Below are positions 17,279 to 25,971 of a stretch of 40,516 bases of DNA, one piece after another. Position numbers and translations under genes: made by a program. Position 1 is the stretch's first letter; each line of letters begins with the position of its first letter. Below the pieces are notes generated by a model that made no database searches, was not told the origin of the DNA, and saw only the letters and a list, made by a program, of their open reading frames with translations. Source of the DNA: an uncultured Porphyromonadaceae bacterium (GTDB lineage: Bacteria > Bacteroidota > Bacteroidia > Bacteroidales > Muribaculaceae); assembly GCA_947174235.1 (NCBI GenBank), contig CAMWID010000025.1, positions 1-40,516 on the forward strand, in the 5' to 3' direction.

Positions 17279-18919
17279 ATGAACATGTTTTGTTATCAAT
17301 GTCAGGAGACCGCACACGGCAAAGGATGTGTGATACAAGGTGTATGCGGCAAGAAAGCCGACACTTCCGCCAGAATGGATCTCCTGCTCTATGCGGTGCG
17401 CGGAATCGCCATTGTCAACCGCGCGCTAAGAGAAAAAAGGAATCCCTCGGCAGAAGCGTCACATTTTATCATCGATGCCCTTTTCACTACAATCACTAAT
17501 GCAAACTTTGACAATCCTATGCTCGACGGATATGTCAGACATGCCTTTGAAGTAAAAAATATTCTTTGCGGAGAGGCAAAGAAGGAAGGCATCAGTCTTC
17601 CTGACCTTCCGGAAGTCGAATTTCAGGCATCTCCCGGGGATTATGAAAAGTTTGAACCTTTGACAGGTGTTCTGGCTGAAGAAAACGAAGACATCCGCGG
17701 TCTTAAACAACTTGCCGTATATGGATGTAAAGGAATGGCGGCATATGCGAGACACGCTCTCAATCTCGGACTGGAAAGCGAAGACGTCTATACCGTAATA
17801 GAGAACGCTCTCGCGGAAATCAGCAGACCTGACATCAGCACTGAAGAACTTTTCTCTCTTGTGCTTGGTGTCGGTGAGGGCGGTGTAAAGGCTATGGCTC
17901 TTCTGGACAAGGCAAACACATCGACATACGGAAACCCTGAAATCACCGAAGTTGATCTCGGTGTCAGAAATCGTCCGGGGATTCTTGTCAGCGGTCATGA
18001 CCTCAAGGATTTGGAGGAGCTGCTCATCCAATCCGAAGGCAAGGGTGTGGACATCTACACCCATTCCGAGATGCTCCCCGCGCAAAGTTATCCTTTTTTC
18101 AAAAAATACCCACATTTCGCAGGAAACTATGGCAATGCCTGGTGGGAACAGACAAAAGAGTTTGAGAAATTCAACGGAACTTTTCTGTTTACTTCCAACT
18201 GCATTGTTCCTCCCCGCCCGGCAAATACATATACAGACCGTATATATACCACCGGTGTGGTCGGTATGCCTGGCACACATTATATCCCCGTCGGCAAAGA
18301 CGGGAAAAAGGATTTCTCGGAAATCATACATCATGCCCTGCAATGTCCTCCTCCCGAACCGATAGAAACGGGAAAAATAACAACAGGATTCGCACACCAT
18401 CAGGTGATGCAACTTGCGCCCAAAGTGATCGATCTCATAAAACGTGGTAAAATCCGAAAGTTTGTGGTGATGGCGGGATGCGACGGACGTATGCCTTCCC
18501 GTAATTACTATACGGAATTTGCAAAAAAACTGCCTGACGACTGCGTGATCTTGACGGCAGGATGTGCTAAATACCGCTACAACAAGCTTCCTCTCGGAGA
18601 TATCGAAGGCGTTCCTCGCGTGCTTGACGCCGGTCAATGCAACGACTCTTATTCCCTCATCCTCATAGCCATGGCGCTTAAGGACGCATTCGGACTAAAA
18701 AATATCAATGACCTTCCGATAGTTTACAATATAGCCTGGTATGAACAGAAAGCTGTCATTGTGCTCCTTGCCCTTCTCAGCCTTGGAATCAGGAATATAC
18801 ATTCCGGACCCACCCTGCCCGCTTTCTTTACTCCCGAAATTCTCAAGGTACTGAAAGAGAAATTCAATATCGGAACTATTTCCAACGTGGATGAAGATAT
18901 TGAATCAATGTTGAAATAG
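17279..18919 (+). CDS. hcp: Hybrid cluster protein (hydroxylamine reductase / NO detoxification)
   Basis: A 546-residue protein. The N-terminal cluster ligands are C5, C8, C17 and C23 (C-x2-C-x8-C-x5-C), the spacing of the class found in strict anaerobes such as Desulfovibrio. All expected ligands of the hybrid [Fe-S-O] cluster are present: H240 (SGHDLKDL), E264 (HSEMLPAQ), C308 (TSNCIVPP), C401 (AGCDGR), C429 (AGCAKYR), C454 (GQCNDS) and E489 (WYEQKA). It acts in the cytoplasm in reduction of nitric oxide or hydroxylamine and in nitrosative stress protection. It is monocistronic here; no hcr reductase gene is adjacent. The upstream region is largely occupied by the MITE-like element, so that element may carry part of the control region; no clear regulator site was recognised. 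Confidence 0.96.
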   Translation: MNMFCYQCQETAHGKGCVIQGVCGKKADTSARMDLLLYAVRGIAIVNRALREKRNPSAEASHFIIDALFTTITNANFDNPMLDGYVRHAFEVKNILCGEAKKEGISLPDLPEVEFQASPGDYEKFEPLTGVLAEENEDIRGLKQLAVYGCKGMAAYARHALNLGLESEDVYTVIENALAEISRPDISTEELFSLVLGVGEGGVKAMALLDKANTSTYGNPEITEVDLGVRNRPGILVSGHDLKDLEELLIQSEGKGVDIYTHSEMLPAQSYPFFKKYPHFAGNYGNAWWEQTKEFEKFNGTFLFTSNCIVPPRPANTYTDRIYTTGVVGMPGTHYIPVGKDGKKDFSEIIHHALQCPPPEPIETGKITTGFAHHQVMQLAPKVIDLIKRGKIRKFVVMAGCDGRMPSRNYYTEFAKKLPDDCVILTAGCAKYRYNKLPLGDIEGVPRVLDAGQCNDSYSLILIAMALKDAFGLKNINDLPIVYNIAWYEQKAVIVLLALLSLGIRNIHSGPTLPAFFTPEILKVLKEKFNIGTISNVDEDIESMLK

Positions 18920-18993
18920 CTTGACCGGATTAGGGGTGTATCCGGATTTTGTGACTGCCCCTATCTTTCCGAAACAAATTATCAATCAGAAAT

Positions 18994-19028
18994 AAACTGC
19001 GGCATCCTTCTGACAGATGCCGCAGTTT
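18994..19028. terminator. Bidirectional terminator between hcp and the flippase gene
   Basis: aaactgcggcatc at 18994-19006 pairs perfectly with 19016-19028 (13 bp, 9-base loop). Arms ending in AAA/TTT and the position between two convergent genes suggest that it serves both strands. Confidence 0.8.
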
Positions 19029-19063
19029 GTTTATATGGAAAAGTATCTCATCCGGCGTCTTAC

Positions 19064-20527
19064 CTAACTCTCCCTGTTTTGAAGTTTCTTTTTTATCGTA
19101 AAAAGACAATATATAGACGCGACAGCTGTAAAAAAGCTCATCAGTGCAAATGCAACCTTAGAATCTGAAATCAGAGATGACACGAAACATCCTGTTGCAA
19201 GCACGACGCACGCCATGCCATGTATCGCCGTTTTCCTGTCGATTCTATAACCGTATGCCCTGCGATTGACAATGATATATATAATGAACGTCAGAATGTT
19301 GTCTGCAACAAATGCGTACCCAAGACCTATGAAGCCGTAAAAATGATAAAAAAACATTAATCCACCCACATATAGCACATTCCCAATGACAGCCTCCAGC
19401 CAGAAGAAGAGCCGACGATTGTTCTTGGCAAACGCTATATAACCCATAGGATAGTGCAATGCCTTGAACATAACCCCAAGACCCATCCAGCGCATCAATG
19501 GCAGAATCTCTGAAAATGAATCCGTAAGCAACAATCGGATGATAAGCGGGGCTGTAATGATCACCACACACGCCACAGGTGCCATAACTATCGCGACTAT
19601 CTCCATCTGACGGTTGACAATCTTATACATCTCCAGCCTATTATGGATATTTGCGGCAAGACGCGGGAAATAATCAAGCGACATGGCGGTAAAAACCATG
19701 CCGGCATATTGGTTGGTAAGGCTGTTGGCTGCCTGATAAAAACCGACAGTCTCAAGGGTTGAGGCATATCGGAGATAGATGTTGATACCGTAGCCGCACG
19801 CCGCCCCTATCAGATCTCCGGCAAGCAATATCATACCCAGTCCCACAAGCTTTTTGATCAAAGGAAGATTATCTCTCAGCCTCACAGACAAATGTGCCGC
19901 CGCAGAACACTTTCTGCAGCCATATGAGTAGAAAACATATGTGGATAACGAAAGTATGACTATCGACGGTACTATTCCTTTTTCTCCAAAGAAATAATAA
20001 AGCGGCACTCCGGCACATAATCCTGCGAGCGCCCCCACCAGAGTGGACCCGGCTACTCTTTTTACCTCATGAAGACCTTGCAAAACTGACAATTTACCGG
20101 ATCCCGCCACAGAGAGATAGATCGCGACAGAAAGCAACATGAACTGCCAGGCATAACTGTCGGTCCCGAAAGAAAGCTGACTGAGCAATCCGGAAAAAAG
20201 CGCACACGCCAGACATCCCGCCAAAGCGGTGATATGGATAAGGCGTCTGACTACACCTAACAATACCGGAAGCCCCGTCTCATCATCGCGACGCTCCGCG
20301 ACCTCCCTCACGATAGCCAGATTCAGACCAAGCGATGATGCCCTGGAAATTGTATTTGACGATGTGGTAAATATTGAAGACACTCCCATCCCCTCCGGAC
20401 CCAGAAACATCGCCACAAATTTGCCCCTCACAAGATTGATAAGGATCTGGAAAACCTGCACTCCGCCGAAAACGGATATCCCTTTCAGAATACTGCGATA
20501 GCTGTTGTCTTTCGATAAGTCCGTCAT
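19064..20527 (-). CDS. Polysaccharide flippase (Wzx-like, MOP superfamily)
   Basis: A 487-residue membrane protein with about 12-14 hydrophobic helices. The N-terminal segment (ILKGISVFGGVQVFQILINL, then GKFVAMFLGPEGMGVSSIF) is characteristic of O-antigen / lipopolysaccharide flippases, which turn lipid-linked glycans across the inner membrane. Its start overlaps the stop of the glycosyltransferase gene by 4 bases (ATGA), so the two are coupled. It is the last gene of the - strand group and ends at the shared terminator with hcp. No polymerase or other glycan genes are adjacent, so the pair may be a satellite of a larger glycan pathway elsewhere. Confidence 0.88.
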   Translation of the reverse strand: MTDLSKDNSYRSILKGISVFGGVQVFQILINLVRGKFVAMFLGPEGMGVSSIFTTSSNTISRASSLGLNLAIVREVAERRDDETGLPVLLGVVRRLIHITALAGCLACALFSGLLSQLSFGTDSYAWQFMLLSVAIYLSVAGSGKLSVLQGLHEVKRVAGSTLVGALAGLCAGVPLYYFFGEKGIVPSIVILSLSTYVFYSYGCRKCSAAAHLSVRLRDNLPLIKKLVGLGMILLAGDLIGAACGYGINIYLRYASTLETVGFYQAANSLTNQYAGMVFTAMSLDYFPRLAANIHNRLEMYKIVNRQMEIVAIVMAPVACVVIITAPLIIRLLLTDSFSEILPLMRWMGLGVMFKALHYPMGYIAFAKNNRRLFFWLEAVIGNVLYVGGLMFFYHFYGFIGLGYAFVADNILTFIIYIIVNRRAYGYRIDRKTAIHGMACVVLATGCFVSSLISDSKVAFALMSFFTAVASIYCLFTIKKKLQNRES

Positions 20528-21525
20528 ACAAACCTCAGGATTAAAGACGCAGGATACAGACCTGCCCTGAACAAGTGATAATATTTCCAGCCGCCACTTT
20601 TTTTGACCGATCTCCAGTCTATCGACTCATATACCCGGCGGATAATCGATTCCACCTCCTGTCGCTTGCTTCGGTCAAGGTTGCGGCGATGACGGTTGAA
20701 ATATCTCACCGCATCTATCATCCCACAGAATTTTTGCAACTCCATGAGCCTGTATTCCTCTGATCCCTCTCCAAAATTTGATCTGATAAGACATGAGAGC
20801 ATCTCATTACATTTCAAAATATCAAACCGTCTGCAAGATATGGATCTGGTGACTGAGGACGGGTTTCTCCGATAATTATATGCAGCCCCGCTTATCCTGA
20901 CTGCCGGAGCTGAGATCAGAAGCAACCTTGTAAGATATTCATCCACATTCATGACAGAGGGATCTGTGACCATTTCCATACATCTGAGATATAGATCCCT
21001 GTCTATAATCCCGCCGTTGGCTCCTATCTTCCATCCGTTCAATGTCCGGGCAACAAGATCCACACCTCTGTAAACCACCGTATGATCAAAACTTTCAACA
21101 GGAAGAAGACGGTCTTTGATATTTCCGCATAGGTCCATATCATACATGAAAGGATAGACTATGTCACAACCCGACCGGTCTTTGACACACAGCAGTTTTT
21201 CAAGATAACGCTCCTCTATCGTGTCGTCTGCGTCAAGCGGAGCCACAAGATTCCCCCGGCTTGATTCCACAGCCAATTTCCGGGGAGGAAACGCGTTTCC
21301 GGAATTATGCGTCATCTTCAGAACCCTTATCCTTGTGTCGGAACATGCGAAAGACCGCGCGATATCCGCAGTATTATCGGATGAGCAGTCATCCACTATC
21401 ACCAGTTCCCAGTCAGAAACGGTCTGCCCTATCACGGAATTTATGGCGTCTGCTATATATGCTGACGCATTGTACGCAGGCATTACAAACGACACCGACG
21501 GGATCTTTGAAAGCTGAGTATCCAT
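20524..21525 (-). CDS. Family 2 glycosyltransferase
   Basis: A 333-residue GT-A fold enzyme. Residues ~10-120 hold the family signature: SFVMPAYNAS, the nucleotide-binding VIVDDCSSDNT (43-52) and the metal-binding DAD-D at 98-101. It should transfer a sugar from a nucleotide-sugar onto a lipid-linked or surface glycan at the cytoplasmic face of the membrane. The last ~40 residues are basic with a weakly hydrophobic end. It starts 4 bases after the antiporter stop and overlaps the flippase start by 4 bases. Donor and acceptor cannot be told from the sequence. Confidence 0.9.
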   Translation of the reverse strand: MDTQLSKIPSVSFVMPAYNASAYIADAINSVIGQTVSDWELVIVDDCSSDNTADIARSFACSDTRIRVLKMTHNSGNAFPPRKLAVESSRGNLVAPLDADDTIEERYLEKLLCVKDRSGCDIVYPFMYDMDLCGNIKDRLLPVESFDHTVVYRGVDLVARTLNGWKIGANGGIIDRDLYLRCMEMVTDPSVMNVDEYLTRLLLISAPAVRISGAAYNYRRNPSSVTRSISCRRFDILKCNEMLSCLIRSNFGEGSEEYRLMELQKFCGMIDAVRYFNRHRRNLDRSKRQEVESIIRRVYESIDWRSVKKSGGWKYYHLFRAGLYPASLILRFV

Positions 21526-21529
21526 TAGC

Positions 21530-23014
21530 TCATGTTTGTTCCGATTCCTTGATTATAAGCAGAGCGTCGCCCGCCAGCAACCGACGTGTGCCGTTCGGCA
21601 CGATATATTTTCCATTGCGCCTTATCATCATCACAAGCGATCCTTCCGGCAATTGCATGTCCTTAAGCGTATTACCCTTTTTGAGATCGGAATCCTTCAG
21701 AACCAATGTCTGCAATGTCGCCGGATGCTCGTCAGCAAGATCCACTCCGAAATCTTCTTTATCCATAGGAGTGTCGGCAATAAGCTTCAGCCTCTTTGCA
21801 GAAGATATGACCGTGGTGCCCTGTACAACTAATGAAAGAATTGTGACAAAGAATACTATGTTGAAAATCTGTGAGGCGCCATCGATTCCCGCCACCACCG
21901 GATAGGTGGCAAAAATGATCGGCACAGCCCCGCGGAGCCCGACCCACGATACAAAAAACTTTGACCTAATGCCTATCTTACGAAATGGCGCAAGACACAG
22001 GAAGACACTGAGAGGACGACCCACAAGTATCATGAACACTCCTATAAGAAGGGATACCGCCACAACCGACAGCATCTCATGTGGATTGACAAGAAGACCG
22101 AGCATTATAAATACTATTATTTGGGCAAGCCATGTGACGCCATCCATAAATTTCAAAACGCTTTTCTGGAAAGGCACCTTTGAATTGCCAAATATTATGC
22201 CGCAGACATATACAGCGAGGTAGCCGTTGCCTTCCATAAAGGTAGTGGCTGTAAATGTCAGGAACACAGTAGCCGTCACAAGTATGGAAATCATTGCCGT
22301 CGATTGTCCCGCATCTTCACCTCCCGCACTGTCGCCAATTTTCCTATATAACCCCGCAAGCTTCACTCCCAGAAATCCGAACGCGAATCCTGCGGCTCCT
22401 CCCACACCAAACTGCAAAAGAAGCTGCAAAAGGATTCCTGACACAGTAAGATCTTCGCCGGAACCGCAAGCTCCTATGAGGAGTATCGTCAGCATATATG
22501 CCATAGGATCATTGGATCCGCTCTCAAGTTCAAGCATAGGCCGCAGATTCTGACGCAGCCCCACATTCTTTGAACCAAGTATGCCGAATACCGATGCAGA
22601 ATCTGTAGACGACATCGTAGACGCGAGAAGCAACGACGGGAGCAGGGCGAAGTGTATATTCGTCCACTCCATTCCGGAGAGCCAGAATATAAAAAATCCT
22701 GTCAATGCGGCAGTGGTCAACACGCCGACAGTAGAAAGCGCCAGACCGGGAGCTATCACCGGCCGGATCGCTTTCACACTGGTGGAAGCGCCGCCCGTGA
22801 ACAAGATCACGCACAACGCCACCATTCCAATAAACTGTGCGGTATGCATGCTGTTGAACTGTATTCCAAGACCGTCAGTACCGAACAGCATACCGACAAG
22901 AAGGAATATAAGAAGCAACGGCAATCCCGTGCGATAGCTTGACTTCCCTATCAGCACTCCGGCGATAAGCAATATGGAACTGACCAGAAGTATGTTTTCT
23001 CCGCTTATTGTCAT
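21530..23014 (-). CDS. K+/H+ antiporter with C-terminal TrkA-C domain
   Basis: A 494-residue inner-membrane protein of the CPA1/CvrA (NhaP2-like) type. About 12 hydrophobic helices occupy residues 1-390; features include FLLVGMLFGTDGLGIQF near 37-53, STMSSTDSASVFGIL in the transport core and GLRGAVPIIFA further on. The last ~80 residues (TLQTLVLKDSDLKKGNTL ... LLAGDALLII) are a TrkA-C (RCK_C) ligand-binding domain, which usually gates K+ transport in response to a nucleotide or ion. It exchanges K+ (or Na+) for protons. The glycosyltransferase gene follows after 4 bases, an unexpected pairing of ion transport with glycan assembly. The gap of 78 bases to the aminopeptidase gene upstream contains no clear terminator, so read-through is possible. 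Confidence 0.9.
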   Translation of the reverse strand: MTISGENILLVSSILLIAGVLIGKSSYRTGLPLLLIFLLVGMLFGTDGLGIQFNSMHTAQFIGMVALCVILFTGGASTSVKAIRPVIAPGLALSTVGVLTTAALTGFFIFWLSGMEWTNIHFALLPSLLLASTMSSTDSASVFGILGSKNVGLRQNLRPMLELESGSNDPMAYMLTILLIGACGSGEDLTVSGILLQLLLQFGVGGAAGFAFGFLGVKLAGLYRKIGDSAGGEDAGQSTAMISILVTATVFLTFTATTFMEGNGYLAVYVCGIIFGNSKVPFQKSVLKFMDGVTWLAQIIVFIMLGLLVNPHEMLSVVAVSLLIGVFMILVGRPLSVFLCLAPFRKIGIRSKFFVSWVGLRGAVPIIFATYPVVAGIDGASQIFNIVFFVTILSLVVQGTTVISSAKRLKLIADTPMDKEDFGVDLADEHPATLQTLVLKDSDLKKGNTLKDMQLPEGSLVMMIRRNGKYIVPNGTRRLLAGDALLIIKESEQT

Positions 23015-23092
23015 AATTAAGGGGTGATAATAAGTTGTCTATACTTTTCCCTTTTCAAGATTTAATCAGATTATCAGACGATTCTTATTTTC

Positions 23093-24892
23093 TCATATCG
23101 GAAGAGTCTTACGGCGAAGCCATGACTTTTCGTCATCCGAAAGATGATCCGCCAAGGTGTCATAAACCCTTTCGTGATAATCATTGAGCCATTTTATCTC
23201 TTTCTGAGTCATTTGGGTTTTGTCGATCAACCTGGTGTCTATATAACAAAGAGTTATTGTCTCAAACGAAAGGAAATCGCCGAACTGCGTGCTGATATCA
23301 TCTTTCACCACAATCATGTTCTCGGTACGTATACCGTATTCCCCTGCACGATACATTGCAGGTTCGTCGCTCATTACCATTCCTGTTTCTATCTTTACAG
23401 GATTCTCTTCCATACGGATGCTTTGCGGACCCTCGTGCACGTTAAGGCAATGGCCTATTCCGTGGCAGGTGCCATGCAGATAATTGATTCCGGCATCCCA
23501 AAGGGCATGACGGGCATATGCGTCAAGAAGACATCCCCTGATCCCTTTGGGGAATCTTGCCATGGCAATCCCTATCGTTCCTCTCAGGGCTGCTGTGAAA
23601 TCCGACCTCATCTGCCCCGTCGGCTCCGCCAACAACGGTATCGTACGGGTGATGTCTGTGGTTCCGTCAAGATATTGTCCTCCGGAATCGATCAGATAAA
23701 GTGAATCAGGCAGCAATTCCGTATCAGTCTCCGGAGATGGAGAATAATGCACCACCGCGCCATGCGGACCATAACTTGATATTGGAGCGAAACTCTCGGA
23801 AAGGAAAAGCGGCTGCTCGGCACGGAATGATTTCAGTTTTGCGGCGGCTCCCAGTTCCGTAATCCTCTCCCCTTTCTCCATAGACTCTTCAAGCCACTTG
23901 AAAAATTTTGTCATGGCGATCCCGTCTTTCAACACCGCGCTGCGGAATCCCTGAAGTTCCGTTTCATTCTTTATGCTTTTAAGGATGTTGGCAGGGGAAA
24001 GTCCGGGTATTATCTCTGATCCGGCAGGCAACGCCTCACCGATTCCCGCATTTGTGCGTGCGACATCAAGTAAAAAACGGCTATTTCCCGGCAGTCTTTT
24101 CAGAGTTTCCTGCAAAGCTCCGTATGGAAGTATCTCCACGCTGTCATCATCAAGACGCTTCTTAAGATCGGCTGTAAGTTTTTCGTCATCCATAAAGAGA
24201 ACTGCCTTCTCTTTTCCTATCAGGGCATACCCTACGGCAACAGGATTATAAGCAACATCTTCCCCTCTGAGATTGAATGTCCATGCAACTTCATCAAGCG
24301 CGGAAAGAACTGTATAATCAGCCCCGGATGCGGAAAGCATATTCCTGATTTCGTTTATTTTTTCCGGGGTGGATTTACCTGCGTGCCGCAGAGGCATCTC
24401 AAAAGCCTTACCTGAAGGTAAGCCAGGTCGTGTATTCCATACTTTATCTGCAATCGCCTTACCTCCGTCTGTCTTGATCCCATATTCCTTAAGATCGGAT
24501 GCAAGAGAATCCGCAGATTTGATGCTATATGTGAGTGCATTGTAACCCACAACATTACCCGGGACCAATTCCTTACGCAAGAAATCAGTTATTGTAGGAG
24601 TGTCGGGGAGCATAAGACGGTAAAGATCGATCCCACTCCCCTCCAATTGCGCTTCCGCCTGAAGAAAATATCTTGAATCAGTCCAAAGACCGGCTTTGTC
24701 AGCCGTGATAACTACCGTTCCTGCCGATCCGGTGAATCCGGATATCCATTTACGATACTTCCAGCATGACGCCGGATATTCACTCATGTGTGGATCTTCT
24801 GTTGGAATTATATAGGCGTCAAGCCCTTCCGTCTTCATCTCTCTGCGGAATGCCGCGAGGCGTTCCGCCACTGTCAGTTCGGAGTGTTTCAT
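23093..24892 (-). CDS. Xaa-Pro aminopeptidase (M24 family, APP1 type)
   Basis: A 599-residue enzyme that removes an N-terminal residue preceding proline. The frame is open to 24976, but the ATG at 24892 (MKHSELTVAERLAAFRREM) is chosen because it gives the family's usual N-terminus and lies downstream of a good promoter. Two creatinase-like N-terminal domains are followed by the pita-bread catalytic domain. All five metal ligands are seen: D402 and D413 (IDSGGQYLDGTTD), H477 (GTCHGIG), E510 (MSDEPAMY) and E524 (RTENMIV). The three-domain length matches the eukaryote-like APP1 type rather than the shorter PepP. No signal peptide, so cytoplasmic. It is followed by the antiporter gene after 78 bases. 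Confidence 0.94.
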   Translation of the reverse strand: MKHSELTVAERLAAFRREMKTEGLDAYIIPTEDPHMSEYPASCWKYRKWISGFTGSAGTVVITADKAGLWTDSRYFLQAEAQLEGSGIDLYRLMLPDTPTITDFLRKELVPGNVVGYNALTYSIKSADSLASDLKEYGIKTDGGKAIADKVWNTRPGLPSGKAFEMPLRHAGKSTPEKINEIRNMLSASGADYTVLSALDEVAWTFNLRGEDVAYNPVAVGYALIGKEKAVLFMDDEKLTADLKKRLDDDSVEILPYGALQETLKRLPGNSRFLLDVARTNAGIGEALPAGSEIIPGLSPANILKSIKNETELQGFRSAVLKDGIAMTKFFKWLEESMEKGERITELGAAAKLKSFRAEQPLFLSESFAPISSYGPHGAVVHYSPSPETDTELLPDSLYLIDSGGQYLDGTTDITRTIPLLAEPTGQMRSDFTAALRGTIGIAMARFPKGIRGCLLDAYARHALWDAGINYLHGTCHGIGHCLNVHEGPQSIRMEENPVKIETGMVMSDEPAMYRAGEYGIRTENMIVVKDDISTQFGDFLSFETITLCYIDTRLIDKTQMTQKEIKWLNDYHERVYDTLADHLSDDEKSWLRRKTLPI

Positions 24893-24921
24893 GTCTTGCT
24901 GATTGAAATTTTTATCTTTTG

Positions 24922-24954
24922 CAAAAATAATCAAATTTCCGCAGAATCCGGCAA
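24922..24954 (-). promoter_or_regulatory. Putative promoter of the aminopeptidase gene
   Basis: On the - strand, TTTG (complement of 24952-24955) is followed after 22 bases by TATTTTTG (complement of 24922-24929), close to the Bacteroidetes consensus; the spacer is 1-2 bases longer than usual. The leader would be about 23 bases. It supports the start at 24892 over the longer frame. Confidence 0.5.
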
Positions 24955-25106
24955 ACCACCCACAAAATCCTGACAAATCCCCGACATATTAAAAGCATGT
25001 ATCAACCCGCAAATATTCTGAATATATCAACAGCAATTATAACCAAACATTGTTTCATCGTTATTAAACGTTTACTAATAATTCTTCTTAAAACAGCTAC
25101 ATATAG

Positions 25107-25134
25107 AAAAAGTCGCCGATTCACATCGGCGACT
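25107..25134 (-). terminator. Array hairpin, unit A
   Basis: agtcgccgat (25111-25120) pairs with atcggcgact (25125-25134), loop tcac. On the - strand the stem is followed directly by a U-run; on the + strand a weaker, offset T-run begins five bases later. Confidence 0.65.
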
Positions 25135-25162
25135 CCTTGTTTTTTATAACTAACCTAACATC

Positions 25163-25255
25163 ATGAAACGATTTTCTGTATATAGAACATCACAAAATAT
25201 GAAATGGTTCACAGTAGCCATGTTTTTATGTCTTTTGATAAAATTGACCCAATAA
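25163..25255 (+). CDS. Possible 30-residue membrane peptide in array unit A
   Basis: ATG at 25163, TAA at 25253. The product begins MKRFSVYRTSQNMKW and continues FTVAMFLCLLIKLTQ: a basic start and a ~12-residue hydrophobic stretch, like a signal or small membrane peptide. The same start occurs in units B-D, but the frames diverge after about 20 codons: unit B has one extra T and runs to 25505 (54 codons), unit C is cut by the MITE at 25598 (27 codons), and unit D stops after 7 codons. The frame may be the decayed 5' end of a larger exported protein. Translation is unproven. Confidence 0.3.
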   Translation: MKRFSVYRTSQNMKWFTVAMFLCLLIKLTQ

Positions 25256-25282
25256 AGTGACGGAGGACATCGGACTAAAAAT

Positions 25283-25312
25283 AAAAAAAGCCGCCGATTC
25301 ACATCGGCGGCT
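25283..25312 (-). terminator. Array hairpin, unit B
   Basis: agccgccgat (25289-25298) pairs perfectly with atcggcggct (25303-25312). Relative to unit A, position 3 is C instead of T and its partner is G instead of A: a compensatory change that keeps the pair. Seven U residues follow on the - strand. Confidence 0.65.
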
Positions 25313-25456
25313 CCCTGATTTTTATAACTAACCTAACATCATGAAACGATTTTCTGTATATAGAACATCACAAAACCTGAAATGGTTCACAGTATCCGTA
25401 TTTTTTATGTCTTTTGATAAAATTAACCCCATAAGGGCGGACATCGGACTAAAAAT

Positions 25457-25486
25457 AAAAAAAGCCGCCGATTCACATCGACAGCT
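25457..25486 (-). terminator. Array hairpin, unit C (decayed)
   Basis: agccgccgat (25463-25472) faces atcgacagct (25477-25486). Two pairs become C-A mismatches in a + strand transcript but remain G-U wobbles in a - strand transcript, and a U-run follows on the - strand, so it would fold better from the - strand. Confidence 0.5.
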
Positions 25487-25580
25487 ACTTGTTTTTTATA
25501 ACTAACCTAACATCATGAAACGATTTTCTGTTTATAAAACATCACAAAACCTGAAATGGTTCATAGTATCCGTATTTTTA

Positions 25581-25742
25581 AAGTATGTTTACTTTTGACT
25601 TATGTTAAGATTTAGAGAATATTTTCAAGTCAATTTTTAGATTTTGTGAAAGAGTTATGGGGTTCCATAATGACTGAACAAAAGCTTAAAATTGGTTGAA
25701 AAGAGCTATAAAGATTTCATAAAGTTAAAAGTAAACATACTC
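25581..25742 (+). mobile_element. MITE-like element, copy 2 (inside array unit C)
   Basis: 162 bases with terminal inverted repeats: left aagtatgtttactttt, right the complement of gagtatgtttactttt (aaaagtaaacatactc), 15 of 16 matching. It is flanked by TTA at 25578-25580 and 25743-25745. Units A and B show the uninterrupted sequence, so the insertion site is defined by an internal control. The central hairpin ttatgg (25655-25660) / ccataa (25665-25670) is shared with copy 1. No coding frame. The 3-bp T-x-A duplication resembles that of some IS5-group elements. Confidence 0.88.
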
Positions 25743-25799
25743 TTATGTCTTTTGATAAAATTGACCCCATAAGATGAAGGCGGACAGCGGACTTCAAAT

Positions 25800-25828
25800 A
25801 AAAAAGTCGCCGATTCACATCGGCGACT
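25800..25828 (-). terminator. Array hairpin, unit D, first terminator after the GNAT gene
   Basis: agtcgccgat (25805-25814) pairs with atcggcgact (25819-25828) with six U residues following on the - strand (25800-25805). It is 143 bases downstream of the GNAT stop at 25972 and is the first good terminator that such a transcript would meet. Confidence 0.7.
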
Positions 25829-25971
25829 CCCTGATTTTTATAACTAACCTAACATCATGAAACGATTTCTGATATTATAACGCAACCAACCGATGAACAG
25901 TTCATAAGCTATCCGAAAAAACGGGGGATCATATCCGGGATTGTCCAATATCAATCATATCAAATCACCGG

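Larger units (their letters stand above)
25107..25870. repeat. Tandem array of ~176-bp units (A-D), one split by a MITE
   Basis: The core gccgattcacatcg recurs at 25115, 25293, 25467 and 25809. Steps are 178, 174 and 342 bases; the last is 177 once the 162-bp element and its 3-bp duplication in unit C are removed. Each unit has an A-tract, a ~10-bp hairpin, the block taactaacctaacatc, an ATG frame beginning MKRFSVY, and a closing cggactaaaaataaaa-type stretch. Unit D is cut short after ~65 bases. The array fills most of the 1079-base gap 24893-25971; the rest (24977-25106 and 25871-25971) shows nothing I can name. The arrangement is seen; the function is unknown. Confidence 0.9.

Noticed and set aside
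17459..18637. 392-codon open frame on the - strand inside hcp
   Set aside because: It is antisense to hcp, which has every cluster ligand in place; the frame gives no recognisable protein.
24893..24976. 28-residue N-terminal extension of the aminopeptidase
   Set aside because: It overlaps the putative promoter, and the family starts at the MKHSELT-like position.
25107..25870. Tandem repeats considered as a CRISPR array
   Set aside because: The whole ~176-bp unit repeats, with no short constant repeat and variable spacers, and no cas genes are near.
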